DNA of 64,000 nucleotides from Sphaerotilus mobilis (GTDB taxonomy: Bacteria > Pseudomonadota > Gammaproteobacteria > Burkholderiales > Burkholderiaceae_C): contig NZ_SGWV01000009.1 of the NCBI RefSeq assembly GCF_004216565.1, positions 434,001-498,000 on the forward strand. The letters run 5' to 3'. The notes below the pieces were generated by a model. It saw nothing but the letters and a program-made list of their open reading frames with translations. It was not told where the DNA came from and searched no databases. This document shows, in pieces, positions 12,952-21,762 of this stretch (the stretch's first letter is position 1; each line of letters begins with the position of its first letter). A program made the translations under genes and the position numbers.

Positions 12952-15513
12952 TCAGCGCAGGCTGCGTGCCAGCAAGGCCGCCAGCGGCTCGGGCCGATGC
13001 AGCAGGTGGCCCTGGGCCAGCGTCACGCCCAGGCTGCGCAGCTCGTCGAGCGTGGCGGGGTGTTCGACAAACTCGGCCACGGTCGGCACGCCGATGACGC
13101 TGGCGACGTCGCAGAAGCTGCGCACCGCCGCCAGGTCCAGCGGGTCGTTGCCCAGTCCGCTGATGAACTGGCCGTCGATCTTGAGGTAGTCCACCGGCAG
13201 CGACTTCAGGTAGCCGAAGGACGAGGCCCCGGCGCCGAAATCATCCAGCGCGATGCGCACGCCACGCTGGCGCAACTCGGTGACAAACGCGGCCGCATCG
13301 AGCGGCCGGGTGATCGCGGCGGTCTCGGTGATTTCCAGGCAGAGGTGGGCGGCCAGGCCGGCATGGGCGTCGACCAGGGCCAGCACCCATCGATGGAAGG
13401 CACGATCGCTGACCGACTGTCCTGACACATTGACCGCCAGCAGGTCGCCCGGCCGCAGCCGGTCGTGCAGGCGCACCAGCAGGTCCAGCACGCTGCGCAG
13501 CACCCAGCGGTCGATCCGGCCGGCGCGGTGGAACCGTTCGGCCGCCGGCAGGAATGCGCCCGGCGTGATCAGTCCGCCCTGGCCGTCGGCCATGCGCAGC
13601 AGGACCTCGGCATGCAGCGGCGCGCGGCCGCCGTGCGCCTCAGCGCCATCGCCGCAGGCGGAAGGCTCACCGGCCACCACCGGCACGATGCGCTGTGCAT
13701 GCAGCACCAGCGTGTGCTCGGGCAAGGCCTGCTCGTCCAGCGCCGCATCGATGCGGGCGGCCCACTGGGCCTCACCGCGCAGGGTCTGCAGATGCTGCTC
13801 ATGGTCATCGGCCACGTGCACGCGGTTGCGCCCGGCCGCCTTGGCGCTCCTGCAGGCGCCGTCGGCGCTTTGCAGCAGGCTGGCGGTGTCGGTCCAGCGG
13901 GCATCGATGCCGACCAGCCCGATGCTCGCGCCGATGCGGAACCGCCGCTCGCCATGCACGAAGCGGAACTCGTCCATCTGCTCGCACAGCTGTTGCGCGA
14001 GCCGCAGACCCTGATCGATGCGGCAGTGTTCGAGGATGACCGCGAACTCGTCGCCACCCAGGCGCGCGAGCGTGTCGCGGCCGCGCACGGCGCGCTGCAG
14101 CAAGCTGGCGATCTGGCGCAAGAGTTCGTCGCCAGCGGCATGCCCGCTGCTGTCGTTGACGAGCTTGAACTCGTCCAGATCGATGAACAGCAGCGCATGC
14201 TGGCCGCCGGTGTCCCCGCTGTGGTCGAGCGCGCGCTGCAGGCGGTCCTCGAACTCGCTGCGGTTGACGAGACCGGTCAGCGCATCGTGGGTGGCGCGGT
14301 AGCGCATCTCGCCGGCCATGCGGCGCTGCGCGGTGACGTCGCGAAAGACCAGCACGACGCCGATCAGCCGGCCGTCGACGCCGCGCATCGGCGACGCGGC
14401 GTGCTCGATGCCGCAGGACTGCCCGTCCTGCGCCCGCAGCAGGCCATCGGAGCGCAGCGGCACCGGCTGGCCGTCGGCCAGGCAATGAAGAACCGGGTTG
14501 TCCAGCGGGTCGTGACGGGTCTCGTGGACGAGCTGGAAGACCCGCTCGACCGGCTGGCCCAGGGCCTGCGCACGCGGCCAGCCGGTCAGCGCCTCGGCCA
14601 CCGGGTTGATGTCGTCGATGCGGCCCAGGGCATCGGTGGTGATGACGGCGTCGGCGATCGCATGCAGGGCCACCGACAGGCGCTCATGTTCGGCCTCCAG
14701 CCCGCGGGCCAGGCGCAGCCGCTCGGTGACGTCCTCGATCACCGCCATCGAGCGCAAGGGCCGACCGTCGCCGTCGCGTTCGAGCACGCTCGACAGGCGC
14801 ACGTCGATCAGGCTGCCATCGCGCCGCACCATCTGGTAAGGCACGCCGTGGTTGCGGCCATCGCGGAAGAAGGCCGGCAGGACCTGCTCCAGCGCGAAGC
14901 GGCGTGAATCCGGCGCCAGGAAGTCCACCGACAGCCGGCCGATGACCTCCTCGCGCGCATAACCCAGGTGCGCCAGCCAGGCATCGCTGACGCTGAGCAA
15001 GCGCCCTTCGCCGTCGATGGACTGCAGCATCGCCGGCGTGCGGTCGTAGAGCGCCCGGAACTGCTGTTCCCGATCGGCCAGCGCCTGTCGGCCGAGCACC
15101 TCGTCGGTGATGTCGCGGCCGACCGAATGCAGCCACTCGACGCGACCGTCAGGGCCACGCAGCACCCGGTTCGTCCAAGACACCCAGCGCACGCGCCCAT
15201 CGCGCAAGACGATGCGGTTCTCGCTGCGTTCGGTGCGGCCCTCGTCGCGGATCACGGCCAGGCGTCGTGCCACCTCGTCACGGTCCTGCGGCGGCACCTG
15301 GTCCAGCAGACAACGCCCCAGCAACGCCTCGCGCGGCAGGCCATAGAGCGCCGCATAGGCGGGGTTGACGTAGCCGCGCACGAAGTCATCCGGTCGAGCG
15401 AGGGAGATCGCTTCGACCTGGTCCTCGACCAGGGTGCGCCAGCGCGCTGGCTCGATCCGTTCGTTCGGATCGACATCGCCCAGATGGGCGGAAAGGGTCA
15501 CGAAAGGCGGCAC
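12952..15513 (-). CDS. PAS-PAS-PAS-GGDEF-EAL cyclic-di-GMP signalling protein
   Basis: 853-residue cytoplasmic protein without membrane segments. Three PAS domains occupy about residues 25-140, 150-265 and 275-395 (each ends in a VGRDIT/VIEDVT/VFRDVT PAC-like motif). The diguanylate cyclase domain has an intact LGGDEF (486-490) and the RxxD inhibitory site (RGRD) five residues before it. The phosphodiesterase domain reads EVLLRM (E636) for EAL, with NVS, EITE, LDDFGAG, LKIDGQF, VAEFVE and QGH; all acidic and lysine catalytic residues are kept, though AEGVE became AEFVE. Both activities look possible. Located upstream of the zinc-binding CZB gene; the N-terminal PAS domains suggest redox or ligand input. 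Confidence 0.9.
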   Translation of the reverse strand: MPPFVTLSAHLGDVDPNERIEPARWRTLVEDQVEAISLARPDDFVRGYVNPAYAALYGLPREALLGRCLLDQVPPQDRDEVARRLAVIRDEGRTERSENRIVLRDGRVRWVSWTNRVLRGPDGRVEWLHSVGRDITDEVLGRQALADREQQFRALYDRTPAMLQSIDGEGRLLSVSDAWLAHLGYAREEVIGRLSVDFLAPDSRRFALEQVLPAFFRDGRNHGVPYQMVRRDGSLIDVRLSSVLERDGDGRPLRSMAVIEDVTERLRLARGLEAEHERLSVALHAIADAVITTDALGRIDDINPVAEALTGWPRAQALGQPVERVFQLVHETRHDPLDNPVLHCLADGQPVPLRSDGLLRAQDGQSCGIEHAASPMRGVDGRLIGVVLVFRDVTAQRRMAGEMRYRATHDALTGLVNRSEFEDRLQRALDHSGDTGGQHALLFIDLDEFKLVNDSSGHAAGDELLRQIASLLQRAVRGRDTLARLGGDEFAVILEHCRIDQGLRLAQQLCEQMDEFRFVHGERRFRIGASIGLVGIDARWTDTASLLQSADGACRSAKAAGRNRVHVADDHEQHLQTLRGEAQWAARIDAALDEQALPEHTLVLHAQRIVPVVAGEPSACGDGAEAHGGRAPLHAEVLLRMADGQGGLITPGAFLPAAERFHRAGRIDRWVLRSVLDLLVRLHDRLRPGDLLAVNVSGQSVSDRAFHRWVLALVDAHAGLAAHLCLEITETAAITRPLDAAAFVTELRQRGVRIALDDFGAGASSFGYLKSLPVDYLKIDGQFISGLGNDPLDLAAVRSFCDVASVIGVPTVAEFVEHPATLDELRSLGVTLAQGHLLHRPEPLAALLARSLR

Positions 15514-15690
15514 GGCGACAACGAGGGCGGCACGAAACGGCGTGGGCGGGCAATCAATGTAGTCAGACCCGGGCCGCGTGGCGCACCCCGGCCATCAATC
15601 GTTTGCAACCCGACACAAATCCACGCCCCACGGTGGCGCGCGCGCCGCGTGGTGCGGTCTTGCGGGAAGCGGGACGGACGGTCTGGCGCC

Positions 15691-15696
15691 TACGAT
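15691..15696 (+). promoter_or_regulatory. Putative -10 hexamer (TACGAT) placed for a leaderless nagK transcript
   Basis: TACGAT ends seven bases before the nagK ATG and no Shine-Dalgarno is present, so transcription would begin at the A of the start codon. No convincing -35 box. One of several identical arrangements in the window. Confidence 0.4.
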
Positions 15697-15703
15697 CGTC
15701 GCC

Positions 15704-16594
15704 ATGACGACGCAGAACCTCTCCTTCCTGATCGGCCTGGACGGCGGCGGCAGCGGCACCCGGGCCCGCCTGAGCGCGCGCGACGGCCGCCTGCTGGGCG
15801 ACGGCATGGCCGGCCCTTCGGCGCTCGGGCAAGGCAGCGCGCAGGCCTGGCGCCACATCGGCGAGGCGGTGGCTGCGGCCTTCGCGGCGGCCGGCATGGC
15901 CGCCGCACGGCCGGCCGACTGCGCGCTCGGCCTGGGTCTGTCGGGCGCCGAGAACCCGGGCTGGGTCGCGGACTTCCATGCCGCCGATCCGGGCTGGGGC
16001 CGTGTCGTGCTGGACAGCGACGGCGCGGCGGCGGTGCTGGGCGCCCACGGCGGCCGGCCCGGCGCGCTGCTGGCCATCGGCACCGGCAGCATCGGCGTGG
16101 CCCGCCATGCCGACGGCAGCCGGCACATGGTCAGCGGCTGGGGCTGGCAGATCGGCGACGAGGCCGGCGGCGCCTGGTTCGGCCAGCAGGCGGTGCGGCT
16201 GGCGCAGCGCGCGATGGACGGCCGCGCGCCAGCCGGCGCGCTGGTGCAGGCGGTCTGGCAAGGCTGCGGCGCGACCCGCGCCACCTTGCTGGACTGGTGC
16301 GCGGCGGCCGGCCAGACGGGCTATGCCGAACTGGCGCCGCTGGTCTTCGAACAGGCCGGCCATGACCCGGCCGCCGCTGCGCTGGTCGAGCAGGCCGTGC
16401 ACCACGCCCGCGCCATCGTGCGGGCGATGGACCCGTCCGGCGCCCTGCCGCTGGTGATCGCCGGCAGCATCGGCCGGCAGCTCGCCCGGCGCATCGCCAC
16501 CGGGCTGACGCAGGCCGTGGTGGAGCCGGTCGGCGACGCCTGTGACGGCGCGCTGCACCTGATCCGCACGGCGCTGCAGGAGAACGCCCGATGA
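15704..16594 (+). CDS. nagK: N-acetylglucosamine kinase, BadF/BadG/BcrA/BcrD ATPase family
   Basis: 296-residue ASKHA-fold sugar kinase. Phosphate-1 loop IGLDGGGSGTRARL (about residues 9-22), phosphate-2/central motif LLAIGTGSIGVAR (about 122-134), then GWGWQIGDEAGGAWFGQQAV, and a C-terminal VIAGSIGRQLA. This arrangement is characteristic of bacterial and eukaryotic GlcNAc kinases rather than glucokinases (ROK). The direct neighbour nagA, whose start overlaps this stop by 4 bp, supports GlcNAc: kinase makes GlcNAc-6-phosphate and NagA deacetylates it. No nagB or transporter is in the operon. Glucosamine or another amino sugar remains possible. Confidence 0.85.
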   Translation: MTTQNLSFLIGLDGGGSGTRARLSARDGRLLGDGMAGPSALGQGSAQAWRHIGEAVAAAFAAAGMAAARPADCALGLGLSGAENPGWVADFHAADPGWGRVVLDSDGAAAVLGAHGGRPGALLAIGTGSIGVARHADGSRHMVSGWGWQIGDEAGGAWFGQQAVRLAQRAMDGRAPAGALVQAVWQGCGATRATLLDWCAAAGQTGYAELAPLVFEQAGHDPAAAALVEQAVHHARAIVRAMDPSGALPLVIAGSIGRQLARRIATGLTQAVVEPVGDACDGALHLIRTALQENAR

Positions 16595-17712
16595 GCCACG
16601 CGCTGGAGCATCTGGACGGCGACATCCTGACCCCCGGCGGCCTGCTGCGCGGGCGGATCGCCTGGCGCGACGGTCACATCGCGGCGATCACCGGCCAGCC
16701 GGTCGACGCGCCGGCCGGAGATGCCCCGCTGATCCTGCCCGGCTTCGTCGACCTGCACGTGCACGGCGGCGGTGGCCACGACGTGATGGACGGCGCCAAC
16801 CATGCGGACGCCGCCGCCGAGATCGCCCGCTGCCACGCCCGCCATGGCACCACCGCGCTGCTGGCCACCACGATGACCGCACCGATGGACGAGATCCGCG
16901 CCGCGCTGATCGCCCTGGCGCCGCATGTGCGCCAGCGTCCGGCCGGTGGCGCGCGGATCCTCGGCGTGCACCTCGAAGGCCCCTACATCAGCCCCGGCCG
17001 GCTGGGTGCGCAACCGGACTTCGCCAGGGCGCTGACGCTGGCCGAGGTGCGCGAGCTGCACGCGCTGGCGCCGCTGGTGACGATCACGCTGGCGCCCGAG
17101 GTCGACGGTCACCTGGACCTGATCGCAGCGCTGCGCGCGGCCGGTCACCGCGTCCAGCTCGGCCACAGCAACGCCCGCTACGAGGACGGCGTGGCGGCGC
17201 TGCGCTGCGGCGCGGTCAGCTTCACCCACCTGTTCAACGCGATGAGCGCGCTGCACCACCGCGAACCCGGCCTGGTCGGCGCGGCACTGGCGCACGCGGC
17301 GCACGCCGAGATCATCCCGGACCTGCTGCATGTGCATCCCGGCGCGATCCACGCGGCGCGGCGTGCCATCCCGGGCCTGTACTGCGTCAGCGACGCCACC
17401 GCCGCCACCGGCATGCCCGACGGCGACTTCCGGCTCGGCCGCCACACCGTGCGCAAGTGCGAAGGCGGCGTGCGCCTGGCCGACGGCACGCTGGCCGGCA
17501 GCGCGCTGACGCTGGACCAGGCGCTGCGCAACCTCGTCGCCATTGGCCTGCCGCTGGTTGAGGCCTCGATGCGTGTCTCGACCCACGCGGCCGACCTGAT
17601 CGGCCGACCCGACCTGGGCCGGCTGGCCGTCGGCGCCTGCGCCGACCTGGTCGTGCTCGACCCGCAGCCGCTGACGGTGCAACAGGTGCTGATCGGCGGC
17701 CGAACGCCCTGA
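16591..17712 (+). CDS. nagA: N-acetylglucosamine-6-phosphate deacetylase (NagA)
   Basis: 373-residue amidohydrolase that removes acetate from GlcNAc-6-P. The metal-site motif is LPGFVDLHVHGGGGHDVMD (HxH, about residues 48-66), then LGVHLEGPYIS with the catalytic glutamate, LGHSNARYEDG, SFTHLFNAMSALHHREPG, and the catalytic aspartate in YCVSDATAATGMPDG. Length fits the family (about 370-390). The ATGA overlap with the kinase indicates one operon. The GlcN-6-P product would need NagB, not seen in this window. Confidence 0.93.
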   Translation: MSHALEHLDGDILTPGGLLRGRIAWRDGHIAAITGQPVDAPAGDAPLILPGFVDLHVHGGGGHDVMDGANHADAAAEIARCHARHGTTALLATTMTAPMDEIRAALIALAPHVRQRPAGGARILGVHLEGPYISPGRLGAQPDFARALTLAEVRELHALAPLVTITLAPEVDGHLDLIAALRAAGHRVQLGHSNARYEDGVAALRCGAVSFTHLFNAMSALHHREPGLVGAALAHAAHAEIIPDLLHVHPGAIHAARRAIPGLYCVSDATAATGMPDGDFRLGRHTVRKCEGGVRLADGTLAGSALTLDQALRNLVAIGLPLVEASMRVSTHAADLIGRPDLGRLAVGACADLVVLDPQPLTVQQVLIGGRTP

Positions 17713-17791
17713 ACAAGCCGGTCAACGGCTGCCCGATGTCACCCCAGCGACAGACTGACGTGGCCGGAGACCCGTCGCTAGGGTATCCATG

Positions 17792-17809
17792 GGCACGAAC
17801 GGTCGTGCC
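17792..17809. repeat. Small inverted repeat in the nagA-dctP gap
   Basis: GGCACGA (17792-17798) and TCGTGCC (17803-17809) are perfect 7-bp arms with a 4-nt spacer. It could be an operator for the TRAP operon or the remains of a terminator; no T-run follows. Confidence 0.35.
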
Positions 17810-17905
17810 GGCCTCCTAGCATCGTGTCTCACATTTGCAGGTCGCTTGTCCAAGACGGAAAGCCGGCCGCGCCCGTTCCACGGACCGTTCCACAGGAGAC
17901 ATGAC

Positions 17906-19021
17906 ATGACCCAGCCCGCACAACCGCGTCGCCGATTTCTCCGCAATGCCTCGGCCGGTGCCATCGGCGCCGGCGCGCTCGCCGCGCCGATGATCTCGCG
18001 CGCACAGACCACCACGCTGCGCTTCCAGAGCACCTGGCCGGCCAAGGACATCTTCCACGAGTACGCCAACGACTTCGCCAAGAAGGTCAACGACATGGCC
18101 GGCGGCCGCCTCAAGATCGAGGTGCTGCCCTCGGGCTCGGTCGTGCCGGCCTTCCAGCTGCTGGACGCCGTCAACAAGGGCACCCTCGACGGCGGCCACG
18201 GCGTCGTCGCCTACCACTACGGCAAGCAGTCGGCGCTGGCGCTGTGGGGCTCGGGCCCGGCCTTCGGCATGGACCCGAACATGGTCCTGGCCTGGCACAA
18301 CTACGGCGGCGGCAAGGCCCTGCTGGAAGAGATCTACAAGTCCATCAACATGGACGTGGTCTCCTACCTGTACGGCCCGATGCCGACCCAGCCGCTGGGC
18401 TGGTTCAAGAAGCCGGTGGCCAAGGTCGCTGACATGAAGGGCCTGAAGTTCCGCACCGTCGGCCTGGCGGTCGACGTGTTCACCGAACTGGGCACCGCCG
18501 TCAACCCGCTGCCCGGCGGCGAGATCGTGCCGGCGCTGGACCGTGGCCTGATCGACGCGGCCGAGTTCAACAACGCGACCTCTGATCGCATCCTGGGCTT
18601 CCCCGACGTGGCCAAGAACTGCATGCTGCAGAGCTTCCACCAGAGCGGCGAGCAGTTCGAGATCCTGTTCAACAAGGCCAAGTACGACGCCCTGCCCGCC
18701 GAGCTGCGCGCCATCATCGACTACGCCGTGCAGGCCGGCAGCGCCGACATGAGCTGGAAGGCGATCCAGCGCAACTCGCAGGACTACATCGAGCTGAAGA
18801 AGGCCGGCATCAAGTTCTACAAGACGCCCGACGCCATCCTCAAGGCCCAGCTCGACGCCTGGGACAAGGTCATCGCCAAGAAGGGCGCCGAGAACCCGCT
18901 GTTCAAAAAGGTGCTCGACAGCCAGCGCGAGTTTGCTCAGCGCGCCGGCCAATGGCAGAACGACTACATGGTCGACTTCAAGATGGCCTGGAACCGCTAC
19001 TTCGGCGCCAAGAAGGCCTGA
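17906..19021 (+). CDS. dctP: TRAP transporter periplasmic binding protein (DctP family)
   Basis: 371 residues. The N-terminus RRRFLRNASAGAIGAGALAA is a twin-arginine-type signal, so export of a folded protein via Tat is likely. The mature part is a DctP-type ligand-binding fold; the segment LKFRTVGLAVDVFTELG contains the conserved arginine that contacts substrate carboxylates in TRAP proteins. The subclass resembles the TakP group (2-oxo acids), but the ligand cannot be told from sequence. The start at 17906 follows AGGAGAC by six bases. First gene of a dctPQM operon and 193 bp downstream of nagA; a hairpin separates it from dctQM, which should allow more binding protein than membrane subunits. 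Confidence 0.88.
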   Translation: MTQPAQPRRRFLRNASAGAIGAGALAAPMISRAQTTTLRFQSTWPAKDIFHEYANDFAKKVNDMAGGRLKIEVLPSGSVVPAFQLLDAVNKGTLDGGHGVVAYHYGKQSALALWGSGPAFGMDPNMVLAWHNYGGGKALLEEIYKSINMDVVSYLYGPMPTQPLGWFKKPVAKVADMKGLKFRTVGLAVDVFTELGTAVNPLPGGEIVPALDRGLIDAAEFNNATSDRILGFPDVAKNCMLQSFHQSGEQFEILFNKAKYDALPAELRAIIDYAVQAGSADMSWKAIQRNSQDYIELKKAGIKFYKTPDAILKAQLDAWDKVIAKKGAENPLFKKVLDSQREFAQRAGQWQNDYMVDFKMAWNRYFGAKKA

Positions 19022-19066
19022 TGTCCGGGCGGCCTGCGCGCCGCCGGACCGACCACTGAACGAAAC

Positions 19067-19101
19067 ACAAGCGCCTGCTCCGTGCAGGCGCTTGTCTGTT
19101 T
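19067..19101 (+). terminator. Intercistronic hairpin / partial terminator after the binding-protein gene
   Basis: Perfect 12-bp stem ACAAGCGCCTGC (19067-19078) and GCAGGCGCTTGT (19084-19095) with a 5-nt loop, followed by the imperfect T-rich tail CTGTTT. It lies between dctP and dctQ on the same strand, so it probably attenuates readthrough and protects the dctP message 3' end. Confidence 0.75.
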
Positions 19102-19142
19102 GAGCCCCGACCGACGGGGCCGCTTACCGAGGGGTGTCACGC

Positions 19143-19763
19143 ATGCAAAGCCTGCTGTTGCTGGTCGACCGGATGTCGACCTGGCTGGGCCAGCTGTTCG
19201 CCTGGTCCATCGTTGCGCTGACCGGGTTAATCACCTGGGAAGTGTTCTCCCGCTATGTCTTCAACCACCCGCACGCCTGGGCGCTGGACGCGCAGATCAT
19301 GCTGTACGGCACGCTGTTCATGATGGGCGGCGCCTACACGCTGGCCAAGAACAACCATGTGCGCGGCGACGTGCTCTACGGCTTCTTCATGCCACGCACG
19401 CAGGCCACCGTGGACCTGGTGCTCTACGTGCTGTTCTTCCTGCCGGGCATCTTCGCGCTGACCTGGGCGGGCTGGAACTTCGCCCACGAGTCGCTCGCCA
19501 TCCGCGAGCAGACCTTCTCGGCCGAGCCGCTGCCGCTCTACCCCTTCAAGTTCATCATCCCGCTGGCTGGCGCCATGCTGCTGTTGCAGGGCGTCGTGGA
19601 GATCGTGCGCTGCGTGCGCTGCATCCGTGACGGCGAGTGGCCCTCGCGCGAGCAGGACGTCGAAGAGGTCGACGTCGACAAGCTCAAGCAGATGGTCCAT
19701 GTGAAGGACGAGGACATCATCGCCCTCGACAAGTACATCAAGCCGCCGAAGGACGCGTCATGA
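19143..19763 (+). CDS. dctQ: TRAP transporter small membrane subunit (DctQ)
   Basis: 206 residues with four membrane segments (first: LGQLFAWSIVALTGLITWEV; last: KFIIPLAGAMLLLQGVVEIV). The conserved Q-subunit pattern W-E-V-x-x-R-Y-V is seen as TWEVFSRYVF, followed by HAWALDAQIMLYGTLFM. A charged cytoplasmic tail of about 45 residues (QDVEEVDVDKLKQMV...) is longer than usual. The start was set at ATG 19143, which has GAGGGG eight bases upstream; a GTG at 19134 would put that site inside the gene. The 3' end overlaps dctM by 4 bp. Confidence 0.88.
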   Translation: MQSLLLLVDRMSTWLGQLFAWSIVALTGLITWEVFSRYVFNHPHAWALDAQIMLYGTLFMMGGAYTLAKNNHVRGDVLYGFFMPRTQATVDLVLYVLFFLPGIFALTWAGWNFAHESLAIREQTFSAEPLPLYPFKFIIPLAGAMLLLQGVVEIVRCVRCIRDGEWPSREQDVEEVDVDKLKQMVHVKDEDIIALDKYIKPPKDAS

Positions 19764-21760
19764 AGATCCGCAAGGAACTCTGGTTCGGCTTCATCCTGAT
19801 GGGGCTGATCATCCTGGGCGCACTGACCATGCTGGTCAGCGCCGACAAGATCAGCAATGGCCACATCGGCCTGCTGATGCTCTCGCTGGTGGTCGTGGCC
19901 ATCATGCTGGGCTTCCCCACGGCGTTCACGCTGATGGGCATGGGCATGATCTTCACGTGGATCGCCTACGAGCGCGACACCGACAAGACCCTCACGCTGA
20001 TGGTGCAGAGCGCCTTCAAGGTGATGGGCAACGACGTGCTCATCTCGATCCCGCTGTTCGTGTTCATGGGCTATCTGGTCGAACGCGCCAACCTGATCGA
20101 CAAGCTGTTCCGCAGCCTGCACCTGGCCCTGGCGCGGGTGCCGGGATCGCTGGCCGTGGCCACGCTGTTCACCTGCGCGGTGTTCGCCACCGCCACCGGC
20201 ATCGTCGGTGCGGTCGTCACGCTGATGGGCCTGCTGGCGCTGCCGCAGATGCTGCGCGCTGGCTACGACGTGCGGCTGTCGGCCGGTGCCATCACGGCCG
20301 GCGGCTGCCTGGGCATCCTGATCCCGCCGAGCGTCATGCTGATCGTCTATGGCGCGACGGCGGGCGTGTCGGTGGTGCAGCTCTACGCCGGGGCCTTCTT
20401 CCCCGGGATCATGCTGGCGGGCCTATACATCGTCTACGTGATCATCATCGCCAAGCTCAAGCCGCACCTGGCACCGCCCCTGTCGGCCGAACAGCGCTTC
20501 GTGCCGCTGCCGCCGCTGACGCAGCGGGTCTCGGATGCGATCTCGAACACCGCCCTGCCGGGCCTGGTGAAGGCGCTCAAGGGCGAGCGCAACGTCGACG
20601 TCCCGGCCGGCTACCTGCTGCGCCAGCTCGGCATCACGCTGCTGCCGGCGCTGGTCTTTGCGGTCGTCGCGCTGTGGGGCCACGATGTCTCGACCCGGCC
20701 GGCAGCGGCCGCCATCGAGATCCAGCAGAACGACGGCGGTGTCGGTGCGCCCCCTGGCTCATCCGATGAGCCTGCCGCGCAAGGTGGCGGACTCGCGGAG
20801 CCACCGGGCGAGGAAGGTGGCCTGCAGGAGCCGCCGTCCGAAGGCGGTGTGCAGGAACCTCCGGGCGCCGAAGGTGGCGTGCAGGAGCCTCCGGGCAGCG
20901 AGGAGGCCGCATCGGCCAGCACGGGCGAGACCAGCACCGTCGCGCAAGGCGTGAGCGAACCACCCGGCGCCGAGGCAGCTCCCGCCGCGCCGGCCGAGCC
21001 GGTGCCCGCCTCGACGGGCTACTGGGTCGGCCTGGGCGTGGGCTCGCTGGCGCTGGTCGCGTTCTACGCGATGCTGAGCTTCCAGCGGCTTGAGGTCTTC
21101 AAGATGCTGCTGGCGTCCTTCTTCCCGCTGGTGCTGCTGATCTTGGCGGTGCTGGGCTCGATCGTGTTCGGTCTGGCCACGCCGACCGAGGCGGCTGCCG
21201 TGGGTGCTTTCGGCGGCCTGCTGCTGGCGGCGGCCTACAAGCAGCTCAACTTCACGGTGGTCAAGGAGAGCGTGTTCCTGACGGCCAAGACCAGCGCGAT
21301 GGTCTGCTGGCTGTTCGTCGGCTCTGCGATCTTCTCGGCGGCCTTCGCGCTGCTGGGCGGGCAGGAGCTGGTCGAGCAGTGGGTCCTGAGCATGAACCTC
21401 ACCAAGACGCAGTTCCTGCTGCTCAGTCAGGTGATCATCTTCATCCTCGGGTGGCCGCTGGAGTGGACCGAGATCATCGTGATCTTCATGCCCATCTTCG
21501 TGCCGCTGCTGGACAACTTCGGCGTCGACCCGCTGTTCTTCGGCCTGCTGGTCGCGCTGAACCTGCAGACCGCCTTCCTGAGCCCGCCGGTGGCGATGGC
21601 GGCCTTCTACCTGAAGGGCGTGAGCCCGCCGCACGTCACGCTCAACCAGATCTTCGCGGGCATGCTGCCCTTCATGGGCATCCAGGTCGTCGCGATCTTC
21701 CTGCTCTACATGTTCCCGGAGATCGGGCTCTGGTTGCCGCAGGTGCTCTACGGTCGCTGA
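19760..21760 (+). CDS. dctM: TRAP transporter large membrane subunit (DctM) with proline/glutamate-rich insert
   Basis: 666-residue, roughly 14-helix membrane protein; ordinary DctM proteins are about 430 residues. The core motifs are present in the first half (VPGSLAVATLFTCAVFATAT, GCLGILIPPSVMLIVYGA) and the second half (GLATPTEAAAVGAFGGLLLA, GWPLEWTEIIVIFMPIFVPL). Extended DctM proteins of the TakP/mannitol-type class carry an extra mid-protein region; here it also holds about 100 low-complexity residues (about 317-416) with tandem EPPG-type repeats between two membrane segments. The insert has the same GC-rich codon use as its surroundings and keeps the frame, so it is part of the protein. 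Follows dctQ with ATGA overlap. Confidence 0.87.
   Translation: MKIRKELWFGFILMGLIILGALTMLVSADKISNGHIGLLMLSLVVVAIMLGFPTAFTLMGMGMIFTWIAYERDTDKTLTLMVQSAFKVMGNDVLISIPLFVFMGYLVERANLIDKLFRSLHLALARVPGSLAVATLFTCAVFATATGIVGAVVTLMGLLALPQMLRAGYDVRLSAGAITAGGCLGILIPPSVMLIVYGATAGVSVVQLYAGAFFPGIMLAGLYIVYVIIIAKLKPHLAPPLSAEQRFVPLPPLTQRVSDAISNTALPGLVKALKGERNVDVPAGYLLRQLGITLLPALVFAVVALWGHDVSTRPAAAAIEIQQNDGGVGAPPGSSDEPAAQGGGLAEPPGEEGGLQEPPSEGGVQEPPGAEGGVQEPPGSEEAASASTGETSTVAQGVSEPPGAEAAPAAPAEPVPASTGYWVGLGVGSLALVAFYAMLSFQRLEVFKMLLASFFPLVLLILAVLGSIVFGLATPTEAAAVGAFGGLLLAAAYKQLNFTVVKESVFLTAKTSAMVCWLFVGSAIFSAAFALLGGQELVEQWVLSMNLTKTQFLLLSQVIIFILGWPLEWTEIIVIFMPIFVPLLDNFGVDPLFFGLLVALNLQTAFLSPPVAMAAFYLKGVSPPHVTLNQIFAGMLPFMGIQVVAIFLLYMFPEIGLWLPQVLYGR
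20798..20905 (+). repeat. In-frame tandem repeats (EPPG unit) inside dctM
   Basis: Near-identical coding units of 30, 27 and 30 bp begin at 20798, 20828 and 20855, with a fourth partial unit at 20885. They encode EPPGEEGGLQ, EPPSEGGVQ, EPPGAEGGVQ and EPPGSEE. The wider low-complexity insert runs from about 20,708 to 21,005. Unit length varies by one codon, as expected of slippage or unequal recombination. Confidence 0.85.
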
Positions 21761-21762
21761 AG

